DNA of 64,000 nucleotides from Lelliottia amnigena (GTDB lineage: Bacteria; Pseudomonadota; Gammaproteobacteria; Enterobacterales; Enterobacteriaceae). Each line of letters opens with the position of its first letter. Positions within the stretch are counted from its first letter, which is position 1. The stretch is from NCBI GenBank assembly GCA_900635465.1, contig LR134135.1, forward strand, positions 2,170,001 through 2,234,000. The letters are read 5' to 3'. Below are positions 1 to 8,488 of this stretch, in pieces. The notes beneath the pieces were generated by a model. That model ran no database searches. It was not told where the DNA came from and saw only the letters and a program-made list of their open reading frames with translations. Both the position numbers and the translations under genes were made by a program.

Positions 1-316
1 CGACGATTTGCATCGCCGTAAAATGCGCGCAGGCCACGCGTAGCGTACCGGCGGGGACATCCTTAGCCGATTGATCTTCGATGTCCTGCGCCAGTTGAAT
101 GATATTGCGCACTTTCAGCAATACCTTTTCACCGGCAGGTGTAAGCGTCAGCTTGCGCGTCGAGCGGTGAACGAGCCGCGTGCCCGCCCACTTTTCCATC
201 TGCTCCAGATAACGGCTCACCATAGGCCGCGAAATACCCAGTGCGCGCGCAGCGGCACTCAGACTCCCGAGCTCACAAATTCGGTTATAGACCTGGGCGG
301 CGATTACGCGATCCAT
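1..316 (-). CDS. LysR-family transcriptional regulator, N-terminal part (cut by window edge)
   Basis: Reading the minus strand from the ATG at 316 gives a protein starting MDRVIAAQVYNRICELGSLS, followed by AAARALGISRPMVSRYLEQME. This is the N-terminal winged helix-turn-helix of LysR-type regulators, with the recognition helix around residues 28-45. The next stretch, GTRLVHRSTRKLTLTPAGE, is the wing and linker typical of the family. Only about 105 residues are present; the effector-binding domain lies left of the window. It is transcribed divergently from the metallo-beta-lactamase-fold gene at 429, the usual arrangement of a LysR regulator and its target, so regulation of that gene is a reasonable inference. 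The effector is unknown. Confidence 0.85.
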   Translation of the reverse strand, partial: MDRVIAAQVYNRICELGSLSAAARALGISRPMVSRYLEQMEKWAGTRLVHRSTRKLTLTPAGEKVLLKVRNIIQLAQDIEDQSAKDVPAGTLRVACAHFTAMQIV

Positions 317-428
317 TTTAATGACTCCATCTGCTCGATTTATGAAACTAAGCATGTCTTGTTTCAGGAATTCTGGCAAATGAAGATATCCGTACAATAG
401 AGACTTCTGACCCTATTGAGACAACATC

Positions 429-1281
429 ATGAAACTGAACCGCCTTGCCCTGCTCTGCACCCTGTTTACACCTGCCGTGTTTGCCGCGCCGTTGACGCTG
501 GACACGTACAATCCGCAGGAGAAAGGTATTTTTGCTGTCTCCTCTACGCTGGTATCCGGGCCAAAAGAAGCGGTGCTGTTTGACGCCCCAATTCAGCGTG
601 AAAGATGGTGAAGCGCTGGTCGAGAAAATTCGTCGCAGCGGCAAAACGCTCAGCAAAATCGTGATCACGTCAGGCGATCCCGATTTCTACTTCGGCCTGC
701 AGCCGCTGGTGAAAGCATTCCCGAATGCAAAAGTGGTCGCCACGCAAAAAGTGGTCGATCACATCAAGGAAACCAAAGATGCCAAGCTGGCCTTCTGGGG
801 ACCGCAAATGAAAGACGGCGCGCCGTCTGAGCTCATTGTTCCGCAGGTGATCGCGTCCACGACGTTTATGGTTGACGGCGAGAAGATTGATATCGAACAG
901 CCGGACAGCTACGCCGCCTATGTGTGGATCCCTTCTGCTAAAGCGATTCTCGGCGGCACCGGCGTGTCCTGGGGCATTCACGTCTGGACGGCGGATACTC
1001 AAAGCAAAGCGAGCCGCCAGCAGTGGCAAGATACGCTTACCGAAATGGCCGCGCGTAAACCAACGCGTGTGATCCCGGGTCATTACCTCGGAACGCCGCC
1101 TGCGGGGTCAGAAGCCATCCATTTTACCCACACTTATCTGCAGCAATTTGAGCAAGCGTTAACGGCGCATAAGGATTCTGCAGCCGTGATTGCCACCATG
1201 AAAAAACAGTGGCCAACGCTTGCAGAAGACAGCTCACTGGAACTGAGCGCGAAGGTGAATACCGGCGAAATGAAGTGGTAA
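429..1281 (+). CDS. Exported metallo-beta-lactamase-fold protein, one frameshift
   Basis: The protein starts with a signal peptide (about residues 1-20, cleavage after VFA) and continues as an MBL-fold domain of about 260 residues. The frame is broken near 588-593, where GCCCC stands for an expected GCCC. Removing one C joins VLFDAQFSVKDGEALVEKI to the rest. The canonical zinc motif HxHxDH is replaced by SGDPDF in the segment ITSGDPDFYFG, keeping only the Asp, whereas the later IPGH motif is retained. It belongs to a variant MBL subfamily, and hydrolase activity cannot be assumed. A periplasmic location is inferred from the signal peptide. The substrate is unknown. It is divergent from a LysR regulator and followed by a VOC-family gene 50 bases on. 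Confidence 0.8.
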
Positions 1282-1290
1282 CACGATAAT

Positions 1291-1328
1291 ATTCTCCTGC
1301 TATAGTGACTTTTTTATAGCAGGAGAAA
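1291..1328 (+). promoter_or_regulatory. Hairpin that buries the ribosome binding site of the VOC gene
   Basis: The arm CTCCTGCTATA (1294-1304) is the exact reverse complement of TATAGCAGGAG (1315-1325), separated by a ten-base loop. Two further A-T pairs extend the stem to 13 bp. The 3' arm contains AGGAG, the Shine-Dalgarno sequence for the ATG at 1332. The structure could terminate transcription from the upstream gene, or mask the ribosome binding site in long transcripts. Which of these applies is inference. Confidence 0.6.
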
Positions 1329-1331
1329 AAT

Positions 1332-1853
1332 ATGCCATCTACCGTCAGAGGAATTGATCATATCGGTATTACGGTTCCGGATATTGAGCAGGCCACGCTA
1401 TTTTTTGAAATAGCGTTGGGTGCTCAGGTTCTTTATCGCTCCGTAGAGCCCGGGGACGATAATATCGATAACGCATCACAAGAGAAAACGCTGCGCTTAT
1501 TTCCCGGCACGCGAATCCGCGCTATTCGTATGCTGGCGCTGCCCAACGGCCCCGGTATTGAACTGTTCGAAATGCACGGTCCGGAACAGCAGCCAGCCGC
1601 GCGTCCGAGTGATTTCGGCCTTCAGCACTTTGCCGTGTATGTTGATGATTTTGCGCAGGCTATCGCCCGATTTACGGCGGCAGGCGGAGAAATGTTTACC
1701 GAACCCAAACCGCTGACGTTTCCCGATGAGCGCGGTGAAGGCAATGCGTTTTGCTACGGAAAAACGCCCTGGGGCTGCGTGATAGAATTAATTTCCTGGC
1801 CCTCTCCGATGCCCTACGAAAAATATATCCCGTTACGTCGCTGGAAACCGTAA
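1332..1853 (+). CDS. VOC-family (glyoxalase/dioxygenase-fold) protein
   Basis: The 173-residue protein has the two paired beta-alpha-beta-beta-beta modules of the vicinal oxygen chelate superfamily. The first begins GIDHIGITVPDIEQATLFF (residues 7-25) with the usual first metal-ligand His. The second begins LQHFAVYVDDFAQAIARF (about residue 98), and the C-terminal metal-ligand Glu lies in WGCVIELISWP. The ATG at 1332 follows a strong AGGAG site that sits inside a 13-bp hairpin. Families with this fold include lactoylglutathione lyases and ring-cleaving dioxygenases, and the sequence does not tell which reaction applies. It may be co-transcribed with the MBL-fold gene just upstream. No frame breaks are seen. 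Confidence 0.85.
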   Translation: MPSTVRGIDHIGITVPDIEQATLFFEIALGAQVLYRSVEPGDDNIDNASQEKTLRLFPGTRIRAIRMLALPNGPGIELFEMHGPEQQPAARPSDFGLQHFAVYVDDFAQAIARFTAAGGEMFTEPKPLTFPDERGEGNAFCYGKTPWGCVIELISWPSPMPYEKYIPLRRWKP

Positions 1854-1997
1854 TACACGTTAAAAAGGTGTTGATTATGATATTTTTATTTCCAGGATGA
1901 ATCTGAACCACAGCGGTAAAAATATTTGCCATTCTGAATGTGAATTACGAAGTGCGAGCCGAAGCATTAAACAGATAACGACATGGAGGCAGGCAGC

Positions 1998-2216
1998 ATG
2001 TTTACTCATTACTCAGCAAATACGCAATCCGCACAACCGGACCTCGTTCACGCCATTGAACAAGCCCTGCGCGCCGAACACGGCGCGGTCACTGAAGATG
2101 ACATTTTAATGGAACTGACCCGTTGGGTCGAAGCCGCGGACAATGACATCCTCAGTGATATTTATCAGCAGACCATTAACTACGTCGTGAGTGGTCAGCA
2201 CGCAACCTTGTCATAA
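1998..2216 (+). CDS. bdm: Biofilm-dependent modulation protein Bdm
   Basis: The 72-residue product (MFTHYSANTQSAQPDLVHAI, then EQALRAEHGAVTEDDILMEL) matches E. coli Bdm along its whole length, including the conserved C-terminal part ASDNDILSDIYQQTINYVV with minor changes. Bdm is a small YmgB/AriR-like protein linked to biofilm state and Rcs control in E. coli; its biochemical function is not established. I chose the ATG at 1998 because GGAGG at 1985-1989 lies a normal distance upstream; the ATG at 1983 has no such site. The order bdm-sra-maeA is the same as in E. coli, but osmC, its usual neighbour, is not here. Confidence 0.93.
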   Translation: MFTHYSANTQSAQPDLVHAIEQALRAEHGAVTEDDILMELTRWVEAADNDILSDIYQQTINYVVSGQHATLS

Positions 2217-2288
2217 CCCAAAGGGTGACATTTCGTTTGCGCAAGCAAGCGTATCCTTCAAAACTCGCAACAGAATTGAGGAGTACAC

Positions 2289-2426
2289 ATGAAATCGAAC
2301 CGTCAGGCACGTCATATTCTGGGACTGAACTACAAGCTCTCCAACAAACGTAAAGTGGTGATCGAGGGCAGCAACGAAACGGTAGTCACCCATGCGTCCG
2401 GCAGAAAACGTCACGCAGATAAATAA
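2289..2426 (+). CDS. sra: Stationary-phase ribosome-associated protein Sra (S22)
   Basis: This 45-residue gene encodes [20 protein letters not shown] followed by a basic tail ending SGRKRHADK. It matches E. coli Sra/RpsV (45 residues, start [20 protein letters not shown]). Sra is a minor 30S-associated protein that accumulates in stationary phase. A strong ribosome binding site (GAGGAG, about 2277-2282) precedes the ATG. It lies between bdm and maeA as in E. coli and is followed by a clear terminator. The protein is very basic, consistent with rRNA contact. Confidence 0.96.
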   Translation: MKSNRQARHILGLNYKLSNKRKVVIEGSNETVVTHASGRKRHADK

Positions 2427-2444
2427 AATTCCCGTCAGACTGAT

Positions 2445-2475
2445 AACACCATCGGCAAAACCGATGGTGTTTTTG
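2445..2475 (+). terminator. Rho-independent terminator of bdm-sra
   Basis: ACACCATCGG and CCGATGGTGT form a perfect 10-bp stem around a CAAAA loop, followed by TTTTTG. It lies 20 bases after the sra stop codon. Confidence 0.9.
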
Positions 2476-2603
2476 TATGTGCGCAACGAGTAATTAACAT
2501 TCAGCTCCTTTATACTACTATCCGACCGCAGCCCTCCCAGCAAGCCAGAAAGATGACAACCTACAGTGCCAGGGACGGATATTTAAAAAATCGAGTGAGT
2601 GAC

Positions 2604-4307
2604 ATGGACAATAAAGCAAAAAAACATCGTTCCCTTTATATTCCCTATGCGGGACCGGTTCTGCTGGAGTTTTCCCCTGCTGAACAAAGGGAGCGCGTTT
2701 AGCGCCGAAGAGCGCAGCAGCTTCAACCTGCTGGGCTTATTGCCGGAAGTGGTCGAAACCATCGAAGAGCAGGCCGAGCGCGCCTGGATCCAGTATCAGG
2801 GTTTCAAAACCGAAATCGATAAGCACATTTACCTGCGAAACATTCAGGATACTAATGAAACCCTCTTCTATCGGCTGGTGCAAAATCATCTCGAAGAGAT
2901 GATGCCGGGTGATCTACACCCCCACCGTCGGTGCGGCGTGCGAGCGTTTCTCCGAGATTTATCGTCGCTCGCGCGGCGTGTTTATCTCTTACGAGAATCG
3001 CCATAACATGGATGACATTCTGCAAAACGTGCCAAACCACAACATCAAAGTGATCGTAGTGACGGATGGCGAACGTATTTTGGGTCTCGGCGATCAGGGT
3101 ATCGGCGGGGATGGGTATTCCAATCGGTAAACTCTCTCCTGTATACCGCCTGTGGTGGCATCAGCCCGGCGTACACGCTACCGGTCGTACTGGATGTCGG
3201 TACGAACAACCAGCAACTGCTGACCGACCCGCTGTATATGGGCTGGCGTCACCCGCGCGTAACGGACGACGAGTATTACCAGTTCGTCGATGATTTCATC
3301 CAGGCGGTTAAACATCGCTGGCCGGATGTTCTGTTGCAGTTCGAAGATTTTGCGCAGAAAAACGCGATGCCGCTGCTCAACCGCTATCGCGATGAAATTT
3401 GCTCGTTCAACGACGATATTCAGGGTACCGCGGCGGTTACCGCCGGGACGCTGATCGCCGCCAGCCGCGCGGCGGGCAGCCAGCTGAGCTATCAAAAAAT
3501 TGTCTTCCTCGGTGCGGGTTCTGCGGGATGTGGTATTGCAGAGCAGATCATCGCCCAGACTCAGCGCGAGGGGTTAAGCGAAGAGCTGGCGCGTTCACGC
3601 GTCTTTATGGTTGACCGTTTTGGCCTGCTGACGGATGCCATGCCGAACCTGTTGCCGTTCCAGACCAAAACTGGTGCAAAAGCGCGAAAACCTGAAAAAC
3701 TGGGACACCGATAATGAGGTGCTCTCCCTTCTGGACGTCGTGCGTAACGTCAAGCCCGATATCCTGATTGGCGTGTCCGGCCAGACCGGATTATTCACCG
3801 AAGAAATCATTCGCGAAATGCACAAGCACTGCGCGCGTCCGATCGTGATGCCGCTGTCTAACCCGACGTCGCGTGTCGAAGCCACGCCGCAGGACATTAT
3901 CGCCTGGACCGAAGGCAACGCGCTGGTCGCCACCGGCAGCCCGTTTGACCCGGTCATCTGGAAAGACAAAACTCTACCCCATCGCTCAGTGCAACAACTC
4001 CTACATCTTCCCGGGTATTGGCCTGGGGGTGATTGCCTCCGGCGCGTCGCGCATCACCGATGAGATGCTGATGTCGGCAAGCGAAACGCTGGCGCAGCAC
4101 TCACCGCTGGTGAAAAATGGTGAAGGACTGGTTCTGCCGGAACTCAAAGATATTCACATCGTGTCGCGAGCCATTGCCTTTGCCGTCGGCAAAATGGCGC
4201 AGCAGCAGGGCGTGGCGGTGAAGACCTCTGCCGATGCGTTGCAGCAAGCGATCGACGAAAACTTCTGGATGCCGGAATACCGCAGCTATCGTCGTACCTC
4301 GATTTAA
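2604..4307 (+). CDS. maeA: NAD-dependent malic enzyme MaeA, six frameshifts
   Basis: The product converts malate to pyruvate, CO2 and NADH in the cytoplasm. Segments such as [30 protein letters not shown], [39 protein letters not shown], the nucleotide-binding [16 protein letters not shown] and the C-terminal YRRTSI match E. coli MaeA (565 residues) almost exactly. The frame breaks six times, each time by one extra base in a short run: near 2671 (T), 2909 (G), 3108 (G), 3140 (C), 3672 (A) and 3967 (A). Deleting these gives one continuous protein of normal length. Gene order sra-maeA is that of E. coli, but the adhP gene expected downstream is absent. I regard the enzyme as intact in the organism. 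Confidence 0.93.
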
Positions 4308-4325
4308 ACCCGATGCCCAACTGGT

Positions 4326-4344
4326 CCTCTCTACGCAGGAGAGG
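4326..4344. terminator. Hairpin after maeA, possible terminator
   Basis: CCTCTC (4326-4331) pairs with GAGAGG (4339-4344) across a seven-base loop, 18 bases after the maeA stop codon. No T-run follows, so it may stabilise the 3' end or act as a weak terminator. Confidence 0.4.
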
Positions 4345-4450
4345 GTCAGGCACTGATTCGCAACGTCTTCTTGCCCGACTAGCAAAATCCCGCCGACCCC
4401 GTTACACTCCTTTTATCCATTAACTTGATGAATATATAAGGAGGCCAATT

Positions 4451-4534
4451 ATGCTGTACTGTGAAATTTTCAATTTTTCACATACTTTAGGTGATCGCAC
4501 TAGCTCAAGCGTTATCGACTTCATGTTGCGATAA
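4451..4534 (+). CDS. Putative leader peptide (27 residues) of the ABC-F gene
   Basis: A strong Shine-Dalgarno sequence (AAGGAGG, about 4438-4444) precedes the ATG at 4451. The frame reads MLYCEIFNFSHTL then GDRTSSSVIDFMLR and stops at 4534. The second half of this small frame coincides with the 5' arms of a strong hairpin, and its stop codon lies inside the 3' arm. That is the geometry of ribosome-controlled attenuators. The ABC-F gene starts 114 bases further on. No homologue is recalled, so expression is inferred from the ribosome binding site and RNA structure only. Confidence 0.6.
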   Translation: MLYCEIFNFSHTLGDRTSSSVIDFMLR

Positions 4535-4644
4535 CTTCTGCTTGAGCGAAGACACCCTCTACTGAATCCCTTCTCTCGGGCTTACTGAGTTATCGTCAGC
4601 GACGTTTGACGAGGCATTTTCATGCCTGTAACACTTGAGTAAGC
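4503..4644 (+). promoter_or_regulatory. Attenuator-like alternative RNA hairpins before the ABC-F gene
   Basis: GCTCAAGC (4503-4510) pairs with GCTTGAGC (4540-4547), and just inside it GTTATCG (4511-4517) pairs with CGATAAC (4529-4535), giving 15 bp in all. A second copy of GTTATCG at 4589-4595 can pair with the same CGATAAC. GCTTACT (4580-4586) can pair with AGTAAGC (4638-4644), which covers the weak ribosome binding region of the gene starting at 4649; a small hairpin AGGCAT/ATGCCT (4612-4627) lies between. If a ribosome stalled on the leader peptide and blocked 4503-4517, CGATAAC would be free to capture 4589-4595 and open the masked start site. The pairings are seen; the mechanism is inferred. 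Confidence 0.6.
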
Positions 4645-4648
4645 AACA

Positions 4649-6359
4649 ATGAGCACATTACTAACTGCACAATCTTTACGTGTTGATACCGCGTTCACGA
4701 CGCTCTTCGACTCGCTCTCCTTTACCCTGAAAAAAGGCGACCGCATTGGTTTGCTGGGTGATAACGGCTGCGGCAAAAGTACCCTGCTGAAAATTCTCGA
4801 CGGCACTGATTCTCCGGCTGTCGGCACAGTCGCACTCGCCGGACACTGCCTGATGTCGCGCGTCGAGCAGCATCTGCCGGAGGCAATTTATTCCCTGACG
4901 ATGATCGATGCCGTGCTGGCGCAACTCCCCGGCGATTGAGCGCGATAGCCTGCGCTGGAAGGCAGAAACGCTGCTGGCGACAATGGGTTTCACTGCGCCC
5001 GATATGGCGCTGCACTCCGCGACGTTAAGCGGCGGACAACATACGCGTCTGCTGCTGGCTCGCGCGCTAATTAGCGATCCCGATCTGCTGTTATTGGATG
5101 AACCGAGCAATCACCTTGATCTCCCCACCATGCTGTGGCTGGAGCAGTTTTTGCAGAACTGGTCCGGTAGCTTCGTGCTGGTTTCCCACGACAGGCAATT
5201 GCTTGATGCCGTCACCAACGGAAGCTGGATTTTGCGCGATAAAACGCTGCACGCCTTCGCGCTGCCCTGCACTGCGGCACGTCAGGCGCTGGCGGAACGA
5301 GACGAAAGCGACGCCCTGCGGCATAAAGCGGAGCAAAAGGAGATTGATCGTGTTGCGGCGAGCGCAAAACGGCTGGCGACCTGGGGCAAGGTCTACGACA
5401 ACGAAGATCTGGCCCGCAAAGCCAAACAGATGGAAAAACAGGTCGAGCGCTTAAAGGAGAGTCAGACCGATCTCACCGTGGGCAGCCCGTGGACGCTCAC
5501 GCTCAGAGGTGATGCGCTGCGCGCGGATCGCTTGCTGGAGATGCAACATCTTGCCGTTCCACCTGCGCCTGGGTTAACGCCTCTGTTTAACGTTGACATT
5601 GCCCGGCTAAAAAGCGGCGATCGCATCGCGATTATGGGGCGCAATGGCTGCGGTAAATCTTCGCTGATGAAGCTTATCTGGCGACAATTTACCGCCGGGC
5701 AAGACACGGATGAGCTGAAAATCCACCCGCGTGTCACGCTGGGGTATTACGACCAGACGCTGCATCAGCTGCCGGATGACGCGCTGCTGCTGGACGCACT
5801 TGAACCGTTCGCGCCCGATCCGCAGGTCCGCAAAATGGCGCTGATTAGCGCAGGTTTTCCGTGGGCGCGACACGAGCAAAAAGTCTCAACGCTCAGCGGT
5901 GGCGAACGTTCACGTCTGCTGTTTGTCGGACTCACGCTTGCCCACTACAGCCTGCTGATGCTTGACGAGCCGACCAACCACCTGGATATGGAAGGTAAAG
6001 AGGCGCTGGCCGACACGCTGCAACAGTTTGAGGGCGGCGTGCTGCTGGTGAGTCATGACCGGCAGTTAATCCGTCAAAGCTGTAATCGATTCTGGCTGGT
6101 CGAGGATGGAAAACTGAGCGAATGGCACGATGCCGACGCGGTCTTTGAACGGCTGCGCGAAAGCAGCGGCCTGAAACCGATCGCCACGTCGCGATCTGTT
6201 GAAGAGGATCGCCTGCCGGAATGCGACGATCTGCTTGAACGGCTGGTGACGCTCGAATCGTTGCTGGCGGAGGATTTGGCGCGTAAGCCGAAGCATCAAA
6301 AACCTCAGCTTCAGGAACAGTGGCGAAAGGAGATTAAAATTCTGGAAGCCCAGATGTAA
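4649..6359 (+). CDS. ABC-F family ATPase (ribosome-associated type), one frameshift
   Basis: The roughly 569-residue product has two ABC ATPase domains and no membrane segments, the ABC-F plan. Domain 1 shows Walker A GDNGCGKST (about residue 37), signature LSGGQHTRLLLARAL and Walker B LLLLDEPSNHLDL. A charged linker follows (LARKAKQMEKQVERLKESQ). Domain 2 has GRNGCGKSS, LSGGERSRLLF and LLMLDEPTNHLDM. Known ABC-F proteins act on the ribosome as translation factors or antibiotic-protection proteins. Which class this is cannot be told by eye; it is not one I recognise as Uup, EttA, YheS or YbiT. One extra C near 4927 breaks the frame (CTCCCCGGCG for CTCCCGGCG). The long leader with a small ORF argues for control by ribosome stalling. 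Confidence 0.85.
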
Positions 6360-6365
6360 ATCTGC

Positions 6366-6395
6366 GCCCGGGGGTTAAACGCCGGGCCATTTTTT
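6366..6395. terminator. Terminator between the ABC-F and pyrophosphatase genes
   Basis: GCCCGG (6366-6371) and CCGGGC (6382-6387) form a stem followed by CATTTTTT. It serves the plus-strand ABC-F gene, and the convergent pyrophosphatase ends beside it. Confidence 0.75.
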
Positions 6396-6994
6396 ATTGC
6401 GGTTTTTTCTCTTTCCAGGCATCCCATGCCTGCTTAATTTCCTGCTTCGCGGTAGCGGCATCATTAAAACCGCTCAGCTCCACTTTCTTGCGCCCTTCTG
6501 GCAAGTCTTTATAGACGCGGAAAAAAGCTTCCAGGCGCTGCACTTCGATTTTCGGCAGGTCGCTGAGCTCTTTAATGTCGTCGTACGTTGGGTCGATTTT
6601 GCTTGCCGGAACGGCGACGATTTTGTCGTCTTTCTCACCGCCATCGACCATTTTCAGCACGCCAATCGCGCGCAGTTTAATGAGCGTCCCCGGCGCCAAA
6701 GGCGCACGCGTATAGAAAATAACGTCGAGCGGATCGCCATCCCCCGCCAGAGACTGGGTCAGCGAGCCATAGTTAGCCGGATAGGCCACCGGCATCGACT
6801 GGAAACGATCGGCAATAATAAAACCGGTTTTGGCGTCAGTTTTCGTATTTGATAATGCCGCCCGCCGGGATCTCGGTAACGGCATAGAATTCTTCGGGAT
6901 TATTTTCTGGCTGCGGGAATTCCAGAATGTTTTGCGCCTGTACGGAGGCGGAAAGGAGAACGCTGACGGCGATGATTTTTTTAACCAGATGCAT
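6394..6994 (-). CDS. Exported inorganic pyrophosphatase, one frameshift
   Basis: The product hydrolyses pyrophosphate to phosphate. After an N-terminal signal peptide (MHLVKKIIAVSVLLSASVQA) come the family I pyrophosphatase elements: EIPAGGIIKYE, DRFQSMPVAYPANYG, and the metal-binding loop GDGDPLDVIFYTRAPL with its Asp cluster, then KIVAVPASKIDPTYDDIKEL. The frame breaks near 6840, where one extra A (GAAAACTGAC for GAAACTGAC) must be removed to read KYETDAKTGF. The signal peptide distinguishes it from the essential cytosolic Ppa and places it outside the cytoplasm. It is convergent with the ABC-F gene. It could supply phosphate from external or periplasmic pyrophosphate; that role is inferred. 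Confidence 0.85.
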
Positions 6995-7111
6995 TGTCTT
7001 TTAACTCTTCGGTTATTGAGAAGACAACACGTTACGTTTAGCAGATGACAGAACCATGACGCCTGCATGACAGAAAATCAGGCGCTCACGTAAGATTCTA
7101 TTCGGTAATGA

Positions 7112-8286
7112 TCACGCAAGCGCGTTGTCGTTCGCCTGATTCCGTTTTCCTTTTTTATAACCGTACATCAGTAACGAAGACATGGCCGCGAACGACAGAA
7201 TGGCTGCGGGTAGTGTGACGTAGCTCCAGCTGTAGCCAAGCGTAATCATCATCCCACCGAAATAGGCACCGATGGCGCTGCCGAGGTTAAATGCTACCTG
7301 CCCTCCTGCCGCACCCAGCAATTCTCCCCCTTTCGCATTCTGCAGTAACAGAATTTGCAGTGGCGCAGAGAGTGCAAAAAGGCCAGCACAGCAGATAAAG
7401 CCCATCAGCAGCGAGGCCGATTTGTGCTCACCAAAGGCAAAGAGCGCCACCAGCGACAGGACGATCACCAGATCGGTGGTAGCGGCAATGCGCAGCGGGC
7501 TGTAGCGTCCGGATAATTTGCCGCTCAGCATATTCCCTAACACCATCCCCAGGCCCATCAGCATCATGATGACGGTCATGAAGGCTTCCGAAAAACCGGA
7601 AACATTCACCATAAACGGCTTCACAAAGCTAAACCACGCGAACACGCCCGCATTGCCAAACATCGTCGCAGCAAAAATTAACCAGGGTTCCGGCTTTTTC
7701 AAAAAGTGGAACTGCTCGATCAGTCTGGAATCCGATTTGTCATACAGCGTGGGAACCCAGAAATAATCGACAGGATCACCAGCGCATCAAAAGCAGCGAT
7801 CAGTGAAAAGGTGTAGCGCCAGTTGTATTCGTGCCCAAGCCAGGTGCCTAGCGGAACCCCAACCAGATTTGCGACCGTCATGCCGGCAATCATCCCGGCT
7901 ACGGCTAAGGTCACTTTGCCCGGCGGTGCAATTTTAGACAGGATGATCGCCCCAACGCCGAAGAATGCACCGTGGGGAAATCCGGATACCAGTCGGCCTA
8001 TTGCCAGCCAGAGATAGGAGGTGGAAAGCGTAAAGATCACATTTCCGACGACGCACAAAGCAACCAGAAAAAGCAGAATCGTTTTTAGCGAGAACTTGCC
8101 AGAAAACAGCGCAATGACAGGCGCACCAATGACAACACCGAACGCGTAATACGAAATCATGCTCCCGGCGGAAGGGATCGTGATGCCGGTGTCGCGAGCC
8201 AGCTCAGTTAGCACGCCCATGATACCAAATTCGGCCATTCCCAGACCAAAAGTGCCCAGTGCTAACGAGAAAACGGTTTTTTTCAT
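7112..8286 (-). CDS. araJ: AraJ-type MFS exporter, one frameshift
   Basis: The protein starts MKKTVFSLALGTFGLGMAEF and has the 12 hydrophobic segments of a major facilitator transporter. GRLVSGFPHGAFFGVGAIIL, PWLIFAATMFGNAGVFAWFS and LQILLLQNAKGGELLGAAGG match E. coli AraJ closely. AraJ is an inner-membrane exporter of uncertain substrate; in E. coli it is arabinose-inducible but not needed for arabinose use. The frame changes near 7755, where one T appears to be missing (ATTATTTC for ATTTATTTC). Adding it restores the YFWVP segment. It is divergent from the polyphosphate kinase gene. The symbol rests on similarity; an AraJ paralogue is possible. Confidence 0.85.
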
Positions 8287-8488
8287 ACCACAGCCATTTG
8301 TTAAAATTTTGCAACAGTCATTATTCATTAAACGCGGGATGTGAGCCAGTTCCAATCGGCCTTCTGACCGATCTATCCATTATTTCGGATAGGCTGTGAA
8401 TATTTTACGCTGACTTGTCAGGCCACGATTACACTTCACAGAGAGACCTCCCGATCCTCCTCACTGAATCCGTAACAGGACGGTAATC

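Noticed and set aside
4451..4648. Classical transcription attenuator before the ABC-F gene
   Set aside because: No hairpin followed by a T-run is present, so control at the level of translation fits better.
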